Assembly: GCA_035048495.1 (NCBI GenBank)
Contig: CM068544.1
Span: forward strand, 11,464,138-11,528,137
Direction of reading: 5' to 3'
Source of the DNA: Euptelea pleiosperma
Lineage: Eukaryota; Streptophyta; Magnoliopsida; Ranunculales; Eupteleaceae
DNA length: 64,000 bases
Of this stretch, positions 1 through 12,198 are shown piece by piece. The position numbers and the translations under genes were made by a program. Position 1 is the stretch's first letter. Every line of letters starts with the position of its first letter. The notes under the pieces are model-generated. The model was not told the origin of the DNA and searched no databases. It saw only the letters and a list, made by a program, of their open reading frames with translations.

Positions 1-1055
1 TTAGAGTGGATTGATTAACGGCCATGCCACGCAAGTCGAAGAATATGGATGCGAAAGCAAATAGACAAGCGGCAATGATTCACCCAATAACATCGTATCG
101 CACTTAAGGCGAGGATAGGGACTTACCTCCCGTGGGCCACGCCACGGGGTCGCCTCCTTGGGGTAGGGAGGGGTATCCTTCATGAGCATGGGCCCGACTC
201 CTCCTAAGTGAGCTTTCGCTCCCTAGCCGCAGTAAGATTCGCAATCCTGCATACGAATTAGTATATGATATGGGTCTAGGGTGTGGAAATATTTTTGGAA
301 TGTCCCTGCCTTGGGTGGGTAAGCAATCAATCAATCAATTAGGCAGGGTAAATTAGAAAGTTACTATTCATGAGAGTTGACTAAACAACTATCAACCCCC
401 TAATAGACCTTTCCAATTTAAGAGTTTCTCCAAGTTAGGAAAATTCCCTAAAAGTAGAAGTTTCCTAAATCTGAAAACTTGCTAAACTTAGGGTTTCTTC
501 CTGTGTTGGAAACCTTCCAAAAAGGGGACCTTCCATAGTTAGAAATCCTCTAAAAATAAGAATTGCTAATTATGGAATTTCGTCCGATATGGAAACTGTC
601 CAAATAAGCTTAATTCCAATTTGAAATTTCCCAGGAATGGAAACCGTGCAAAAAATGGAAATTTCCCGAGTCGGAAAGTATCCAAAAATGCAATCTTCCC
701 ATATGCGAATATCCTAAAATGTGCAGAAATGGAAACGAGCAATTTTCAATTTTTTTTTTATTTTTTTGGTATTTTTTACTTAATCTAGGGTTTCTAAAAA
801 ACCCTACAACAAGATCTAGCAGTTTATATGGAAAGTAGTAAAATTTCTAAATTATTACAACTTTGCACTCGGCCTTCCGAGGCATTAAAAATAGCAATTT
901 AAAAACTGTTAAAAATCACTAAAAACCAAAAATAAAAAGTTTCCCGAAAAGGTCAGGCTGTCCAAATTGAGCAGCTTTTCGCTTCAGCAACTTTCCAATT
1001 CCGTCTTTACGTCCTTTTTCGCACTCCCGTACACCCGAGCGGCAGCGGCGCCATT
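1..1055 (-). other. 5' leader of gypsy element A, cut by the window edge
   Basis: This is the untranslated leader next to the 5' LTR of a minus-strand Ty3/gypsy element; the rest of the element lies left of the window. It closely resembles the leaders of element B (about 12890-13908) and element C (about 42900-43956), including the stretch of many short GGAAA/TTTCC-rich segments. Frames across it are short and not conserved, so I call no gene. The primer binding site is at its right end (1040-1053). Confidence 0.8.
1040..1053 (-). promoter_or_regulatory. Primer binding site of element A (tRNA-Asp type)
   Basis: Read on the minus strand this is TGGCGCCGCTGCCG, two bases after the LTR end. Plant tRNA-Asp(GTC) ends in CGGCAACGGCG plus CCA, so 13 of 14 bases pair with the tRNA 3' end. 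Athila-type elements are known to use this primer class. It fixes the orientation of element A as minus. Confidence 0.75.
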
Positions 1056-3873
1056 TGAAAATAAGGTTTTTTTCGCGTCGTTGGTTACGGAAACCCTAGA
1101 ATCAACACATTTGTAACTTATCCGAGATTTTCCTACAAAATTTTGAACTTCTTGCACAGTAGGAAGTGTCGGATGTCGATCCGCACTCGGGATTAGTCGG
1201 ATTAGCGCGAATAAGAACATAAAATGACAGATAATATACAAGAGAAACGTGGAAGGATGAGAATGGCGAGTCGAGATTAAAAACACATTTAAGAGTTCCA
1301 GAAAATACTAAAATCATCAAAATCAAATTGCATTAATTAAACTGTTGCTTACATGAAATAAATGACAGAAATAAATAAAGCGGTAAATCTATTCTAGAAA
1401 GCATGTAAGAAAGCATGTAAAGAGAACTTTTTAGAGAGAGAGGAAGAAGGTAGAGAGAGAATTTTCACACCTCGGTCGTTTACCGGCCGACAAGGTAGAG
1501 GTGAGAGAAAAGCTCACCCTCTTGCATTCACCGAACGGAGTCGGCGGTGCAAAAAGGCGATCAGCCTGGGGATTCTAGATAGAGAAATTCACCTACCCTA
1601 GAGAGAGAAAATGAACCCTAGAAAGAGAAAATACCTTATGCACACTTACCATGATTTGAGACCAAGATCGACCCAGTGAGTGGTTCGGCCTGGGTGATCG
1701 GCCAAGAATGAAGGCCAAGTGAGTTGTCCAAGATGGAGAACATGTGATTAGGAGAGCATCGGCCATAGATGATGGTGATGGAGCAAGCTAGGATGAGCCT
1801 ATAAGTGGAGCAAGGTGCACTAGAGTTGGAAGAGAAGCTTCCAAGCGGTTGCACGAGGGTGCATTTTGCTGGTGCGTGCAGGGGGTTGAACGTTGCTGCT
1901 ATGAACGTCAGCAAACCCGAAGTGGTGGTGGGATGCATAGGGCTTGGCCAAGGGAAGAGGTTTGGCCATGCTTGGTGGTGGCGATGTGGTTGTTGTAGGT
2001 TGTATGAGCAATCACTATTGGTGGTTCGGTTCGAGATGCAGGGGTTTCAGACCAGCAAGAGGGCGGTGTGCTTAGCAGCACGTGGAGGAACGGTGCCGAA
2101 GATGTTGCTGCAATTTCCGGCCAAGTTCGCTGGAGTTTGGAGAAGAGTTTTAGACGTTGCTGTTGGCCGGAGTAGAAGAAGAAGAAGAAGAAGGAGGTGA
2201 AGGGTTGAAGCACTTACTAGTGAAGATGGGGAATGGACAGAAGAGGTGCGGGAGAGATGTTGCAGCCAAGGAGAACTTTGGAGGAACATTTTATAGCCTC
2301 TCACCTTGGCAGTAACGTTGTTGGTGTTGGACATCCGAAAATCGGGAGGAGAAAGCTTCGGTGGTGAGGGCAACATGCAGGCGAAGTCGCACGGAGCAGC
2401 AGCAGGTGGTGGCTGAAGAGAATGGAGACGGCCAGAGGTTGTGCAGGCCATGCTCGCAACAGGGAGCAGGTGCACAGGCGGTATAAGAGGTGGCTGCAAC
2501 AGTGGAGACGGTGGTAGCAGCTGGCCGTTGAGGAAGAGCAGACCTGCAACTCGTTGGAGTTGCAGGTGCTGTTAATGGTGGTGTTCGCAGCAGCGTGGAG
2601 GTGGAGTTGTAGACGGCCTTGGCGATGAAGAGGAGCAGTAGGCGTGCTGGTTGCTGGTTGTGTACGACGGACTGGTTCAGTCTGCCGGAGAAGATGAAGA
2701 AGAAGATGTGAAGAACTAGGAAGAAGAGGAAGAGGATGAAAGGGAAGGAGGAGGAATGAAGTGGGGGGAAGGAGAGGTGAAAAGGGGTTTTAAAATTAGG
2801 GTTCGTCCCCCTCCTTCCCCCCTTTATATAAGCTCCTAATTTCCATTAATGGAAATTAGGAATTTTAGGAAATAAAAAAAAATATTAATTTTTTTTTTTT
2901 TTAAGTAAAACTCTACTTTTCTTTGGGGAATTTCCCCATTTAGTGGACCCCCTATTTTTTAAAATTTAATTAAAATTATTTTGAAATTCACGGGGTCCAC
3001 TAACTAATCGGACAGCGGGTCGATGATGATGGGCCCGGCTACTGGCCCACATGGATTGATGATGTCCATCGTCTCACAAGATGATGTGACAGACAATCTG
3101 ATGGCGATCGGATGGATGGTGACTTGATTGGGACCCAGATTGGTAGATCGACGGATCTAGAGAGATCCAACGGTCCGGTGGAAGATCCAACGGTCCGATT
3201 GAAGATCAAACAGTCAGAAAGCTAAGGGAGATGATACAGAGCCAATGAGCAGGAGTTCTGGGGTTAGGTTAGTAGATTCGAGGACCGAGAGATGAAGAGA
3301 GAGAGAATAAGGAGAGATGAGAGAGAAAATATCAGAAAATAGAGATAAAAGTATTGGCAGAGGGTCTGGAACCCTGGTCTTCACTGTGACCATCCTCACG
3401 CTTCTCCAGTAGAGTATACTATCATTCTTTGCTGACTCAGGTGGTTTTAAACGCTTTGGTCCGTCTCTTGGTCATTGGCTCTCCTGCTCTCTTCGTTCTT
3501 TGGGCCAACTTTTTGGTCCTCTTATTCAGTCCATATTCGGCCCATATCTTCTAGTCACAGCATGTGGGCTCTTTAAGCTTTGATAATGGGCTTTCCTGAT
3601 CGATGTGGGCTCGCAAGTCTTGAGAATTGTCCCATCGGGGTTTCCTGCGACAGAAGAAGCGCGTAATGAGACTCTATCGGAATGACTACATGTCTAGACT
3701 TCCGAAAATGTGTTTAATGCATGCAAATATACCATTTCATCCAGAAAGTGTGTTTTACGCAACACAAGAGACTCTTACGTAGAAAAGTAGATAAATAGAG
3801 CATTTTAACGTAGGAGAATGCAAGAACGCTAAAAGGATAATTGCTTGAAATAAGCACTTTTGAGCGAATATCA
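1056..3873 (-). repeat. 5' LTR of gypsy element A (2818 bp)
   Basis: The LTR is bounded by TG...CA: on the minus strand it begins TGATATTCGCTCAAAAG at 3873 and ends at 1056, next to the primer site. It lies inside the RNase H coding region of element B, whose sequence resumes at 3874, so it inserted later than B. The matching target duplication lies outside the window. It holds a tRNA-like segment (T-arm-like 3362-3374), a 26-bp palindrome (2835-2860) beside a TATATAAA box (rc at 2823-2830), a hairpin at 2543-2566, and a possible intron from 1649 (GTAAGTG donor) down to 1133 (TTTTGTAG acceptor). Confidence 0.85.
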
Positions 3874-5023
3874 TCAATGTACACAACCACCTTAGTGGCT
3901 AAGAGGTACTGACGGAATTTATTAAGGGCGAAGACTACTACCAGGAGTTCTTTCTCAGTGGTAGAGTAATTCATTTGGGTAGAGTTAAGAGTTTTACTCG
4001 CGTAGTAGACCACGTGTGACCTTTTGTCAACTCTCTGCCCTAGAACAGCGCCTAACGCGTAGTCAGAAGCATCGCACATTACCTCGAAAGGTAGAGTCCA
4101 GTCCGGGGGACTAATAATGAGCGCAGTAGTGAGCTCAGATTTGAGACGCTCAAATGCCTTGACACAGTCAGCATTAAAGTCGAAAGGACTATCTTTAGCC
4201 AGAAGATGGGACAGAGGTCGAGCGATTTGAGAGAAGTCCTTGATGAATCGCCTATAGAATCCTCCGTGTCCCAAAAAGGACCGGATGTCACGCACAGACT
4301 TAGGAGTAGGCAAGGTCGAGATGATATCGATTTTAGCTTTGTCGACCTCAATGCCCTGATGGGAAATGACATGTCCCAGAACAATGCCCTTCGTCACCAT
4401 GAAGTGGCATTTCTCCCAATTGAGGACAAGTTGCTTGTCCTGACAGCGTTGAAGTACAAGCCCTAGATGGTTCAGACAGTCATCAAATGATGACCCAAAG
4501 ACTGAGAAGTCGTCCATAAAGACTTCGAGGAATTTTTCCACCATGTCAGAGAATATGCTCATCATACACCTTTGAAAGGTCGCGGGCGCATTGCAGAGGC
4601 CAAAGGGCATGCGCTTGTAGGCAAAAGTGCCAAAGGGACAGGTGAAAGTTGTCTTCTCGTGATCCTCAGGGGCGATGGGTATTTGATTATACCCTGAGTA
4701 ACCATCGAGGAAGCAATAATAAGAGTGACCTGCTAGTCTCTCCAACATTTGGTCTATGAAGGGTAAAGGAAAATGGTCATTCCTAGTGTTGGTGTTGAGT
4801 CGTCGGTAATCGATGCAGACTCTCCACCCTTTCTTCAAGCGCTGGGTGACCATTTCCTTGTTCTCATTTTCCAGAACTGTGAATCTTGCCTTTTTAGGGA
4901 CGACATGAACAGGACTCACCCATTTGCTATCGGAGATGGGGTAAATGATACCCGCATCTAACAGTTTAAGGACCTCATCCCGGACTACATCCTTCAAGAC
5001 GGGGTTCAACCTCCTCTGGTGTT
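3874..5023 (-). pseudogene. RT and start of RNase H of gypsy element B (fragment)
   Basis: An open frame encodes a Ty3/gypsy reverse transcriptase from the RRLNPVLKD segment onward. Visible motifs are CIDYRRLN, FLDGYSGYNQI, FAYKRMPFGLCNAPATFQ, the catalytic FMDDFSVFG, then RSFLGHGGFYRRFI and the RNase H start [15 protein letters not shown] with TEKELL. The frame runs into unrelated LTR sequence at both ends. At 5024 it is cut by the solo LTR 5024-9111 and at 3873 by the LTR of element A. The rest of RNase H, integrase and the 3' LTR must lie left of the window. Element C (38186-39105) carries the same domains. The motif style is Athila-like. Confidence 0.9.
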
Positions 5024-8000
5024 TGAAAGAAGGATTTTTCCGCATCGTCAATTCAGAAACCCTAACTTCAACAATATTTGTAAAATCCGATTATCTGCAA
5101 AATGTAACTTGAATAGCAGTACGTGTCGGATGTCGATCCGCACTCGGTGTGAGTTAGCACAATAAGGAATTAAAACTGACAAATAATATACAGAGAGAAA
5201 TGAGAATGGTGGAAGAGATGAGAAGGGTGAGTCGATTTAAAAGCAACATTTATTTGAGATTCAAAACACCAAAATATCAAAATTAACTTCATTAATCATC
5301 AAAGAGTGCGTACATAAATCAAAATAACAGAAATAAAGAAAGCATGTAAAGGGATGAGAGATGAAGAGGTAAGGGAAAGAAACGTCCATTGAAATCTCGG
5401 AGCTAAGGGCGCTACCGATCAAGAAAAGGATCGTCCAAGACTTCAATGAATGCTTCAATCAAGAGAAGGGTTTTGACAGAGAAGCATCCCATGACCTTTG
5501 GAGCTAAGGGCGCTACCGATCAAGAAGAGGACCGTCCAAATTTCATGGAATGCTACTCAATCTAGAGAAGGGGTAAGGGAAAGAAACGTCCATTGAAATC
5601 TCAGAGCTAAGGGCGCTACCGATCAAGAAGAGGATCGTCCAAGACTCCGATGAATGCTTCAATCGTAGAGAAGGGTTTTGACAGAGAAGCATCCCATGAC
5701 CTTTGGAGCTAAGGGCACTACCGATCAAGAAGAGGACCGTCCAAATTTCATGGAATGCTGCTCAATCGTGGAATCCACATCGACTCTTACCGGCCGACAA
5801 AGTAGATGTGAATTGGCTAATGTACTATAATGTGCCCTAAAAAGCTCACCTTTTCACTCGCCAAAAGGAGTCGGCCAAGTGAATAGGTGATCGGCCTGAG
5901 AAAGTAAGAAAGAGGATCTAGAGAGAGAAATCTCACTCTAGAGATGGAACACAGGATTAGGGATGTCACGTCCCTTCCATGCCGTCTAGAGAGATAAAGT
6001 GAGAGAAATTAGGTAGAGAGAGAAAGTCACTAGCTCTAGAGAGAGAAAGTGAGGGTTAGGACACAGGTTTAGGGATGAGACGTCCCTTCCATGTCCGTTA
6101 GGGAAAGAGAGAGAAAATGAAATGTAGAGAGAGAAACTAAGATTTCTAGAGAGAGGAGAAATCCTAGAGAGAGAAAGTGAGAGAAGAGAGAGAAAATACC
6201 TTAGCACTTACCATTTGGAGTGAACGGCCCCGTAAGTGGTCGGAGTGGTGAAGATCGACCCATAGGAATGGTCCAAGATCAGCCAATGATGGTCGGCCAA
6301 GAAAACATTGGCCATGGAAGATGAGAATGGTGTGGCTTCCGACAAGCTTTAGTGGTGCACACAACTTACCCTTAGAGCACAGGCTGGTTTGAAGAGGAGA
6401 TGGTGGGAGTATGCACAGCCTTGCTGTCCATGGGAGAAAACATGGGCTGTTCTCTATGGCATGGAGGCATACGGGCCAGCTTTTGATGGAGAGAAGACCA
6501 AGGAGGTTTCAGACCTACTGATCATCTAGCAGCTCGCGAATGAATGACTCCAATCAGATCATGGAGACTAATGTTGCTGGCTCGTATCGGACCAATGAAT
6601 GGTGAAGATGATAACAATGAGAAGCTCTCAGTTTGAAGCTTGGAGATGGAGTGTAGGTTGTAAAAAGTGAAGCCGTAATGGCTTGTTGGTGCAGCACGTA
6701 CACAATCAGGGAATGGAGAAGGTGGTACCTGCAGGTTCCCTTGACCACATTGCAGACCTCCCACTAATGAAGAAGGCAATGGTGGCATGTAGATAGAACT
6801 GGCCAAGTAGGAGATGAGGTGCAGGTCGTGCCTGCCAGCATGATGAAAGGGATCCACGGCGCACCTGTGTTGCTGGTTGGAGATTTCAGGTGCATGGTCT
6901 GAGGAGGGAGAAGTTCAGGCCATGGATGAACTAGTTGAAGACGCTGTTGCAGTGGAGGAACGAATTGAAAGGGGAGGCGCTGTTGTGGAAGACCATGAGC
7001 AGGTAGAAGGACTTGCTGGTTCCGCCAGTCGTAGCAGCAGCTCCATTGTGGAGTTTCTCAAGGAGAAGATCGGTGGCTGGGATGAGCCTTCATAGCCTCT
7101 CGATCCAAACCAGCAACCTACAGTGGTGGAGAGAGGTGGAAGAAGTTGCAGATCTAACCGTTGCAGGTTGCAAACGGTGATGGTGTTGGTTGCAGCCAAG
7201 CAAGAACATCTTGCAACTGATGTTGCAGGCGTTGGAGGAAACCGGCCAGAGGAGACCCATGAAAAGGAGGTGAGCTTGGTCGGAGATGGATGTATAGGGG
7301 TGCAACGTTGTTGACTGTGAAACAGAGGAGAGGTGGTGGTGATGCTAGCTGTTGGAAGTAGCTATAGGAGCAAGAGAAGGCGGTGGAGAAGTAGGAGGAG
7401 CACACCAGCAGGTTGGTGTTCCCGTTGTGAACACCCATCGGTGTTGCAGACAAGAGGGGCAGCAGCGTTGCTGGGTTGCAGCGAGATAAAGCACGGAGAA
7501 GAAGAAGAGGATGGTGGTTAGTTGCATGCTGGTGGAGGTAGAAGAAGAGGAAATAGAGGAGGTTGCTCCAGTCCGGCGATTTCAACTTGTGGAGCTTTTG
7601 GCCGGCTTTAATGGAGTTGTTGGACCAACAATAAGTGGGACAACAGCAAGGAAAAAGGGGCAGCAAGAGGGGAGAGTAGCAGACCCCGTGAAGAAGCTCA
7701 AGGAAGAGCAATACCATGCTTGCTGGGAGAAGATCAACGCCGTGAATGGTGGTTGGTTGGTGGAAACAGCACCTCAAGATGACAGTGGTGGAGAGAAGAT
7801 GGAGAAAGAAGGAACTGCAGTTTTGGCTTGTGGTTTTTCTGGGTGGAGGAAGGGAGAGTCTAGATGTATAGGAAGGAGAGAGAGAGAGGGTTAGTTAAAT
7901 AGAATTGAGAGATACGGTTTCTAAAACCGTGGGAATTGTTGGAGAGAGAATCGGTCAAGAATGACCTCTTCTCCCTCATGGGTATGGATGATGGGCCACA

Positions 8001-9111
8001 CCATGGGCTGTGGGCTTGTGTTTGGGCTTTTGAAGCCTTGGCTCATTCTATGAGGCCTTGGCCTTATAAGTTAGGCTTTGGGCCTAATGTTTATAAAGGC
8101 CGTTGGATGCAATGCACTCACTTACCATGATGGCCGTAGGATTTGATTGCGTGGGATCGTGGGCTACTCAAGGCCGTGAGCTTAATGGCCCATTTGATGT
8201 GAGCTTGATTTGGCGATGATGGTGTGGGCCACCATTGAAGGCCTTGGGATACATGAGTGAAAATTTGAGGAATGATGATTGGGTCTGGCCCATATTTGGC
8301 GAACCATCAGATCTGGAGAGATCCATTGGTCCAATAGAAGATTTAATGGTCCAATGGATGATCTAACGGTGGAAAAGTTATGAGAGATAGTATAGAGCTA
8401 GAGGAAAGGAGATTAGAGGTTAGATGATGGAGATCGGAGGGTTAGGATGATCGATCTGAAGATTGGATGGTCGATTTGAGGATCTAATGGTAGGATGAGA
8501 TGATAGAAGAGTTAGATGTTAGGGTTTAAAAAGCTAGAAAGAAAATTAGGAGAGAGGAGAGAGAAAATAACACAAAATAAAGGCAACAGAGCTGGTGGAA
8601 GGGTCTTGAACCCTGATCTTCAATGTAATCTTCCGTCAGCTTCACCAATTACTTAAGCCGTCATTTTATGTCAGTTGGTACAGCTTTGAATCACTTTAGC
8701 CCGTCTCTTGGTCTTCAGCTTTGCCTCTCTTGATTCTTTATCTGGCTCTACGATCCTCTAACTTGACCCGTACTTGGCCTATATCTTCTAGTCATAGCCT
8801 ATTGGCTCTTTAAGCTTTGATATTAGGCTCCTATTGTTGATCGTGGGCCCATAAGTCTCGAGAATAGCCCGATCGGGTTTCCTGCAATAACGAAAAGCAC
8901 ATAATGAGACTTAATCAAAACGGCTTCATATCTAGACTTCTAGAAATGCGTTTAATGCATGCGAATATACCATTTCGTCCAGAAAAGTGCGTTCTACGCA
9001 ATTAAAGAGACTCTTACATAGAAAAGTGGATAAATAAGGAAGTTTTACGTAGGAGAGTGCGATAACGCTAAAGGATAATGGCTTAAAATAAGCACTTTTA
9101 AGCGAATATCA
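5024..9111 (-). repeat. Solo LTR of the 4.1-kb subfamily, inserted in element B
   Basis: The ends are TG (5024) and CA (9111), matching the terminal sequences of the other LTRs. Flanks are GTGTT (5019-5023) and ATGTT (9112-9116), a 5-bp target duplication with one mismatch, and element B coding sequence continues across the site. No internal region is present, so this is a solo LTR left by LTR-LTR recombination. Its closest relative in the window is the LTR of element D (48478-52560, opposite orientation, 4083 bp). Both share a duplicated block of about 200 bp (here about 5390-5760). A T-arm-like site is at 8601-8613, a donor-like GTAAGTG near 6207, and a TTTTGCAG acceptor near 5090. ORFs inside are not conserved between copies. 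Confidence 0.88.
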
Positions 9112-12100
9112 ATGTTCTCGAGAGGTTTTGGATTCATCCTCGAGATAGATGTGATGTTGGCACACCGAGGGGTCTATGCCACGAATATCATCTATAGTCC
9201 AACCTATCGCAGATTTGTGCTCGTTGAGTAGCTCGAGAAGTTTCTTACGTTCACTCTCAGACAAAGCGGAAGCAATAATGACAAGGTAGGTTTCCTTGGG
9301 ACCAAGATAGGCATAGGAAAGATCTGTTGGAAGTTGCTTGAGCTCCAATGTTGGAGCAGATGGAGTTAAAGTAGGTGGCACAGAAGACACGGATTGTAGA
9401 GGTTTGATTTCAGTAGGTAAAGGAAGGATAGGTTCTCTGGCCATGGTTATCAGAGGCTCAAACTCGATGAGTGGAGCGGGGATCTCTATCAGTGGAGCAG
9501 TCTCCAAAAGATCATTGAGATCAGAAATAGCTGACTCTGTTGCAAAGTCAGCTCCAAAGTGTTCTAGACACTGCTTAAGAATATCTTCGGTGGAGTCCAG
9601 GATTAGACTCTCAACGGCACACATTTCATCGGTCACTTCGCGATCGGCACCTTGTTGCATTAGACGAAAGATATTGACCTCAGCTTTGAGGTTTCCGAAA
9701 GCAATGGACATGTTTCCGTCCCTGCACCCGATGTGTGCATTCGCAGTGGCAAGGAAAGGACGGCCTAGGATGACCGGAATGCGGTTATCCTGACACGGCT
9801 CGGTGTCAAGAATGATAAAGTCCACAGGATAATAAAAGTCAGCGACTTTTACTAGGACATCTTCAATGATTCCTCTTGGAATCTTGATGGACTGATCAGC
9901 CAATTTCAGGGTGACATTGGTAGGCTTCATATCTTTCAGTCCTAACTGCTGATATACCGAGAATGGTATGAGGTTAACGCTAGCCCCTAAATCTAGCAAG
10001 GCAGTGCAGCTAAAGTTGTCTCCAATTTCACATTGGACAGTTGGGCTACTTGGATCCTTGTGTTTGATCACACTGTTGCGTTGAATGAACGCGGTAGCTT
10101 TTTCGGCCAAGAAGGCAGCTTTGGGTACATGCGTATGCCGCTTAACTGTGCACAAGTCCTTGAGGAATTTGGCATAAGAGGGGATTTGCTTGATAGCAGA
10201 AAGGAATGGGATATTGATCTGGACGTCTTTAAAGACGTCTAAGATCTCTGAGAATTGCTGATCCCGCTTATCTTGGACAAGTCTGTCCGGGAAGGGAGGC
10301 TTTAGTCGACAAATGGATTTGTCTTTAGCTTTAGATTTCTGCACAGGGATATCTGATGTTGGCACAGAGGGAGAGGAAGCAGAGGTAGGATTGGTACTAG
10401 TTTCCTCTGTACGAGTGATGGGTGCTGGAGATGGCACTGGCGGTGGTTGGACTCCCATGTCCACAATTTTTCCAGATCGTAGGGTGGTTACAGCTTGCAC
10501 CTCCCCTTGACAATTCTCATTCTGGCTCTGAGATTGAGAACTGATCTCATATACTGCTCCTTTGGCATTTCCTTTTGGGTTAGCAATGGGTTGGCTAGGA
10601 AAGATCCCCTTAGCTTTCTTAGCTTCTAAGTTACCTAGACGTTGCTCTAGACGAAGCATGGATTGCCGTTGCTGTTGCTCTAGGCGTTGCATAGATTGAG
10701 TAATGAGTTGAGCTAGAAGGTCCTCAATACTAGGTTTGGAGACCGACTGTTGGGGGGCAGCTAATGGGAGCTAAGGCACCAATTCGCGACTCGAGCTCAT
10801 CGGGGCATTATAGTTATAGGCTGGAGAATTAGTTGGGACTATCGGTAAGTTCTGAAAGGTCTGTGGGACTCTTTGCTGATTCTGAAATGTGCTCGGTTGT
10901 CCAGAGTATTGACCCTGTTGGAACTGCTGGTTCTGAGTAGATGGGTACTGACTCTGCTGGTACTGACCCTGATTGAATTGCCTAGTGGGTTGATTGAACC
11001 CAGAGGGATACATGCCCTGAGGTTGACGCGGAGGTTGAGCTGGCGGTTGAGTAGACTGAGGCCTCCAAGAGATGTTAGGGTGGTTTCTCGTGTCCGGATG
11101 ATAAGATTGACTATACGAGTTCTGAGTGGGTGGTTTGTATGTGCTGAAAGCACAAACTTCTTCCTGAAGAGGATTAGACCATCCTTCATTCAAAGGACAA
11201 TGCTCAGTAGTATGGGAGGGTTATAGACAGAGGGTACAGGATTCCATAGGGCTCTCGTGTCCTACATGCATGACTGGGGTGGATTGTTGAGTAGGCTTTT
11301 GTACTGACACAGCCAGTGCCGAGACTGACTTGCTCAACTCTTGAATGACAGATCGAAGCTCAGTATCAGCTGTAGCATCATGTCCCTTGGTTGTCCTTTG
11401 GACCGAAGTGGTTTGACTAAACTCTGAGTCAGTCGTCCAATGTTGAGAGATTTCTCCTAACTCTCCCAAGAATTTGTATGCATCGGTCGGAGTTTGGTGC
11501 AGGAATTTTCCTTGGCACATTGACTCTACCATGGTCCGGGACTCATCAGTAAGTCCCTCGTAGAAGACATGGACAAGATTGCCCTTGTCGATGCTATGGC
11601 GGGGGCACTTAGTCAAGTAGTCCTGGAATCTATCCCACGCTTCGAAAAATTTCTCATCGGACTTCTGTCGAAAGTCCTGGATGAGTTGCTTCATTTGGTT
11701 GGTCCGAGTCATGGGGTAGAATTTAGACATGAATTTGCCCACCAACTCTTTCCAACTGCTGATTGAATCAGCTGGGAAGGAGTAGAGCCAATCTGAGGCT
11801 CGGTCTTTGAGCGAGAATGGGAAAACTCGCAGACGCACATTGTCATCATCGAGGTTCTGATTCTTGAAAAGTAGGATGACATGTTGGAATTCCCTAATAT
11901 GGGAATATGGGTCTTCTCTTGGGAGACCACGAAAGGTTGGCAGCATTTGGATCTTCTGCGGCCTAATCTCAAACTGTACCGCCGTAGTAGGTGGGAGAAT
12001 AATGCAAGTGGGCGGATTAGCAGAGATAGGGGCGAAGGTCTCGATAAGAGGTCTTTCGACTGCCATGACTACAAAGGTAGCAGTACTGGGGGAGGTGGGT

Positions 12101-12198
12101 GGGGAAAGAGATGGGGAAGAATTCAGTAGAGGATCCACTGTAGGTACATGATTCTCAGATCGAACCAAGCGTTTGTTCGGACGATTCCAAACGAGCAT
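9112..12198 (-). pseudogene. gag-protease region of gypsy element B (interrupted)
   Basis: Gag begins at ATG 12198 (MLVWNRPNK) and includes the capsid-like stretch with FRGLPREDPYSHIREF and LVGKFMSKFYPMTRTNQM. The CCHC zinc knuckle CTLCLQPSHTTEHC is broken by a stop at 11221-11223, a CAA to TAA change by comparison with element C. A Q/N/P-rich linker follows (about 10771-11193), then a further stop near 10771. A 527-codon frame (10692-9112) carries the aspartic protease, active site LLDLGASVNLIPF. Translation ends at the solo LTR (9111). These proteins would form the virus-like particle and mature the polyprotein; with two stops and the insertion the copy is dead. Confidence 0.9.

Noticed and set aside
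4206..4466. Plus-strand frame opposite the RT of element B
   Set aside because: It is the antisense shadow of a real minus-strand pol frame.
7154..7777. A 207-codon minus-strand frame in the 4.1-kb solo LTR
   Set aside because: No counterpart frame is conserved in the related D LTR and the composition is simple, so it is probably chance.
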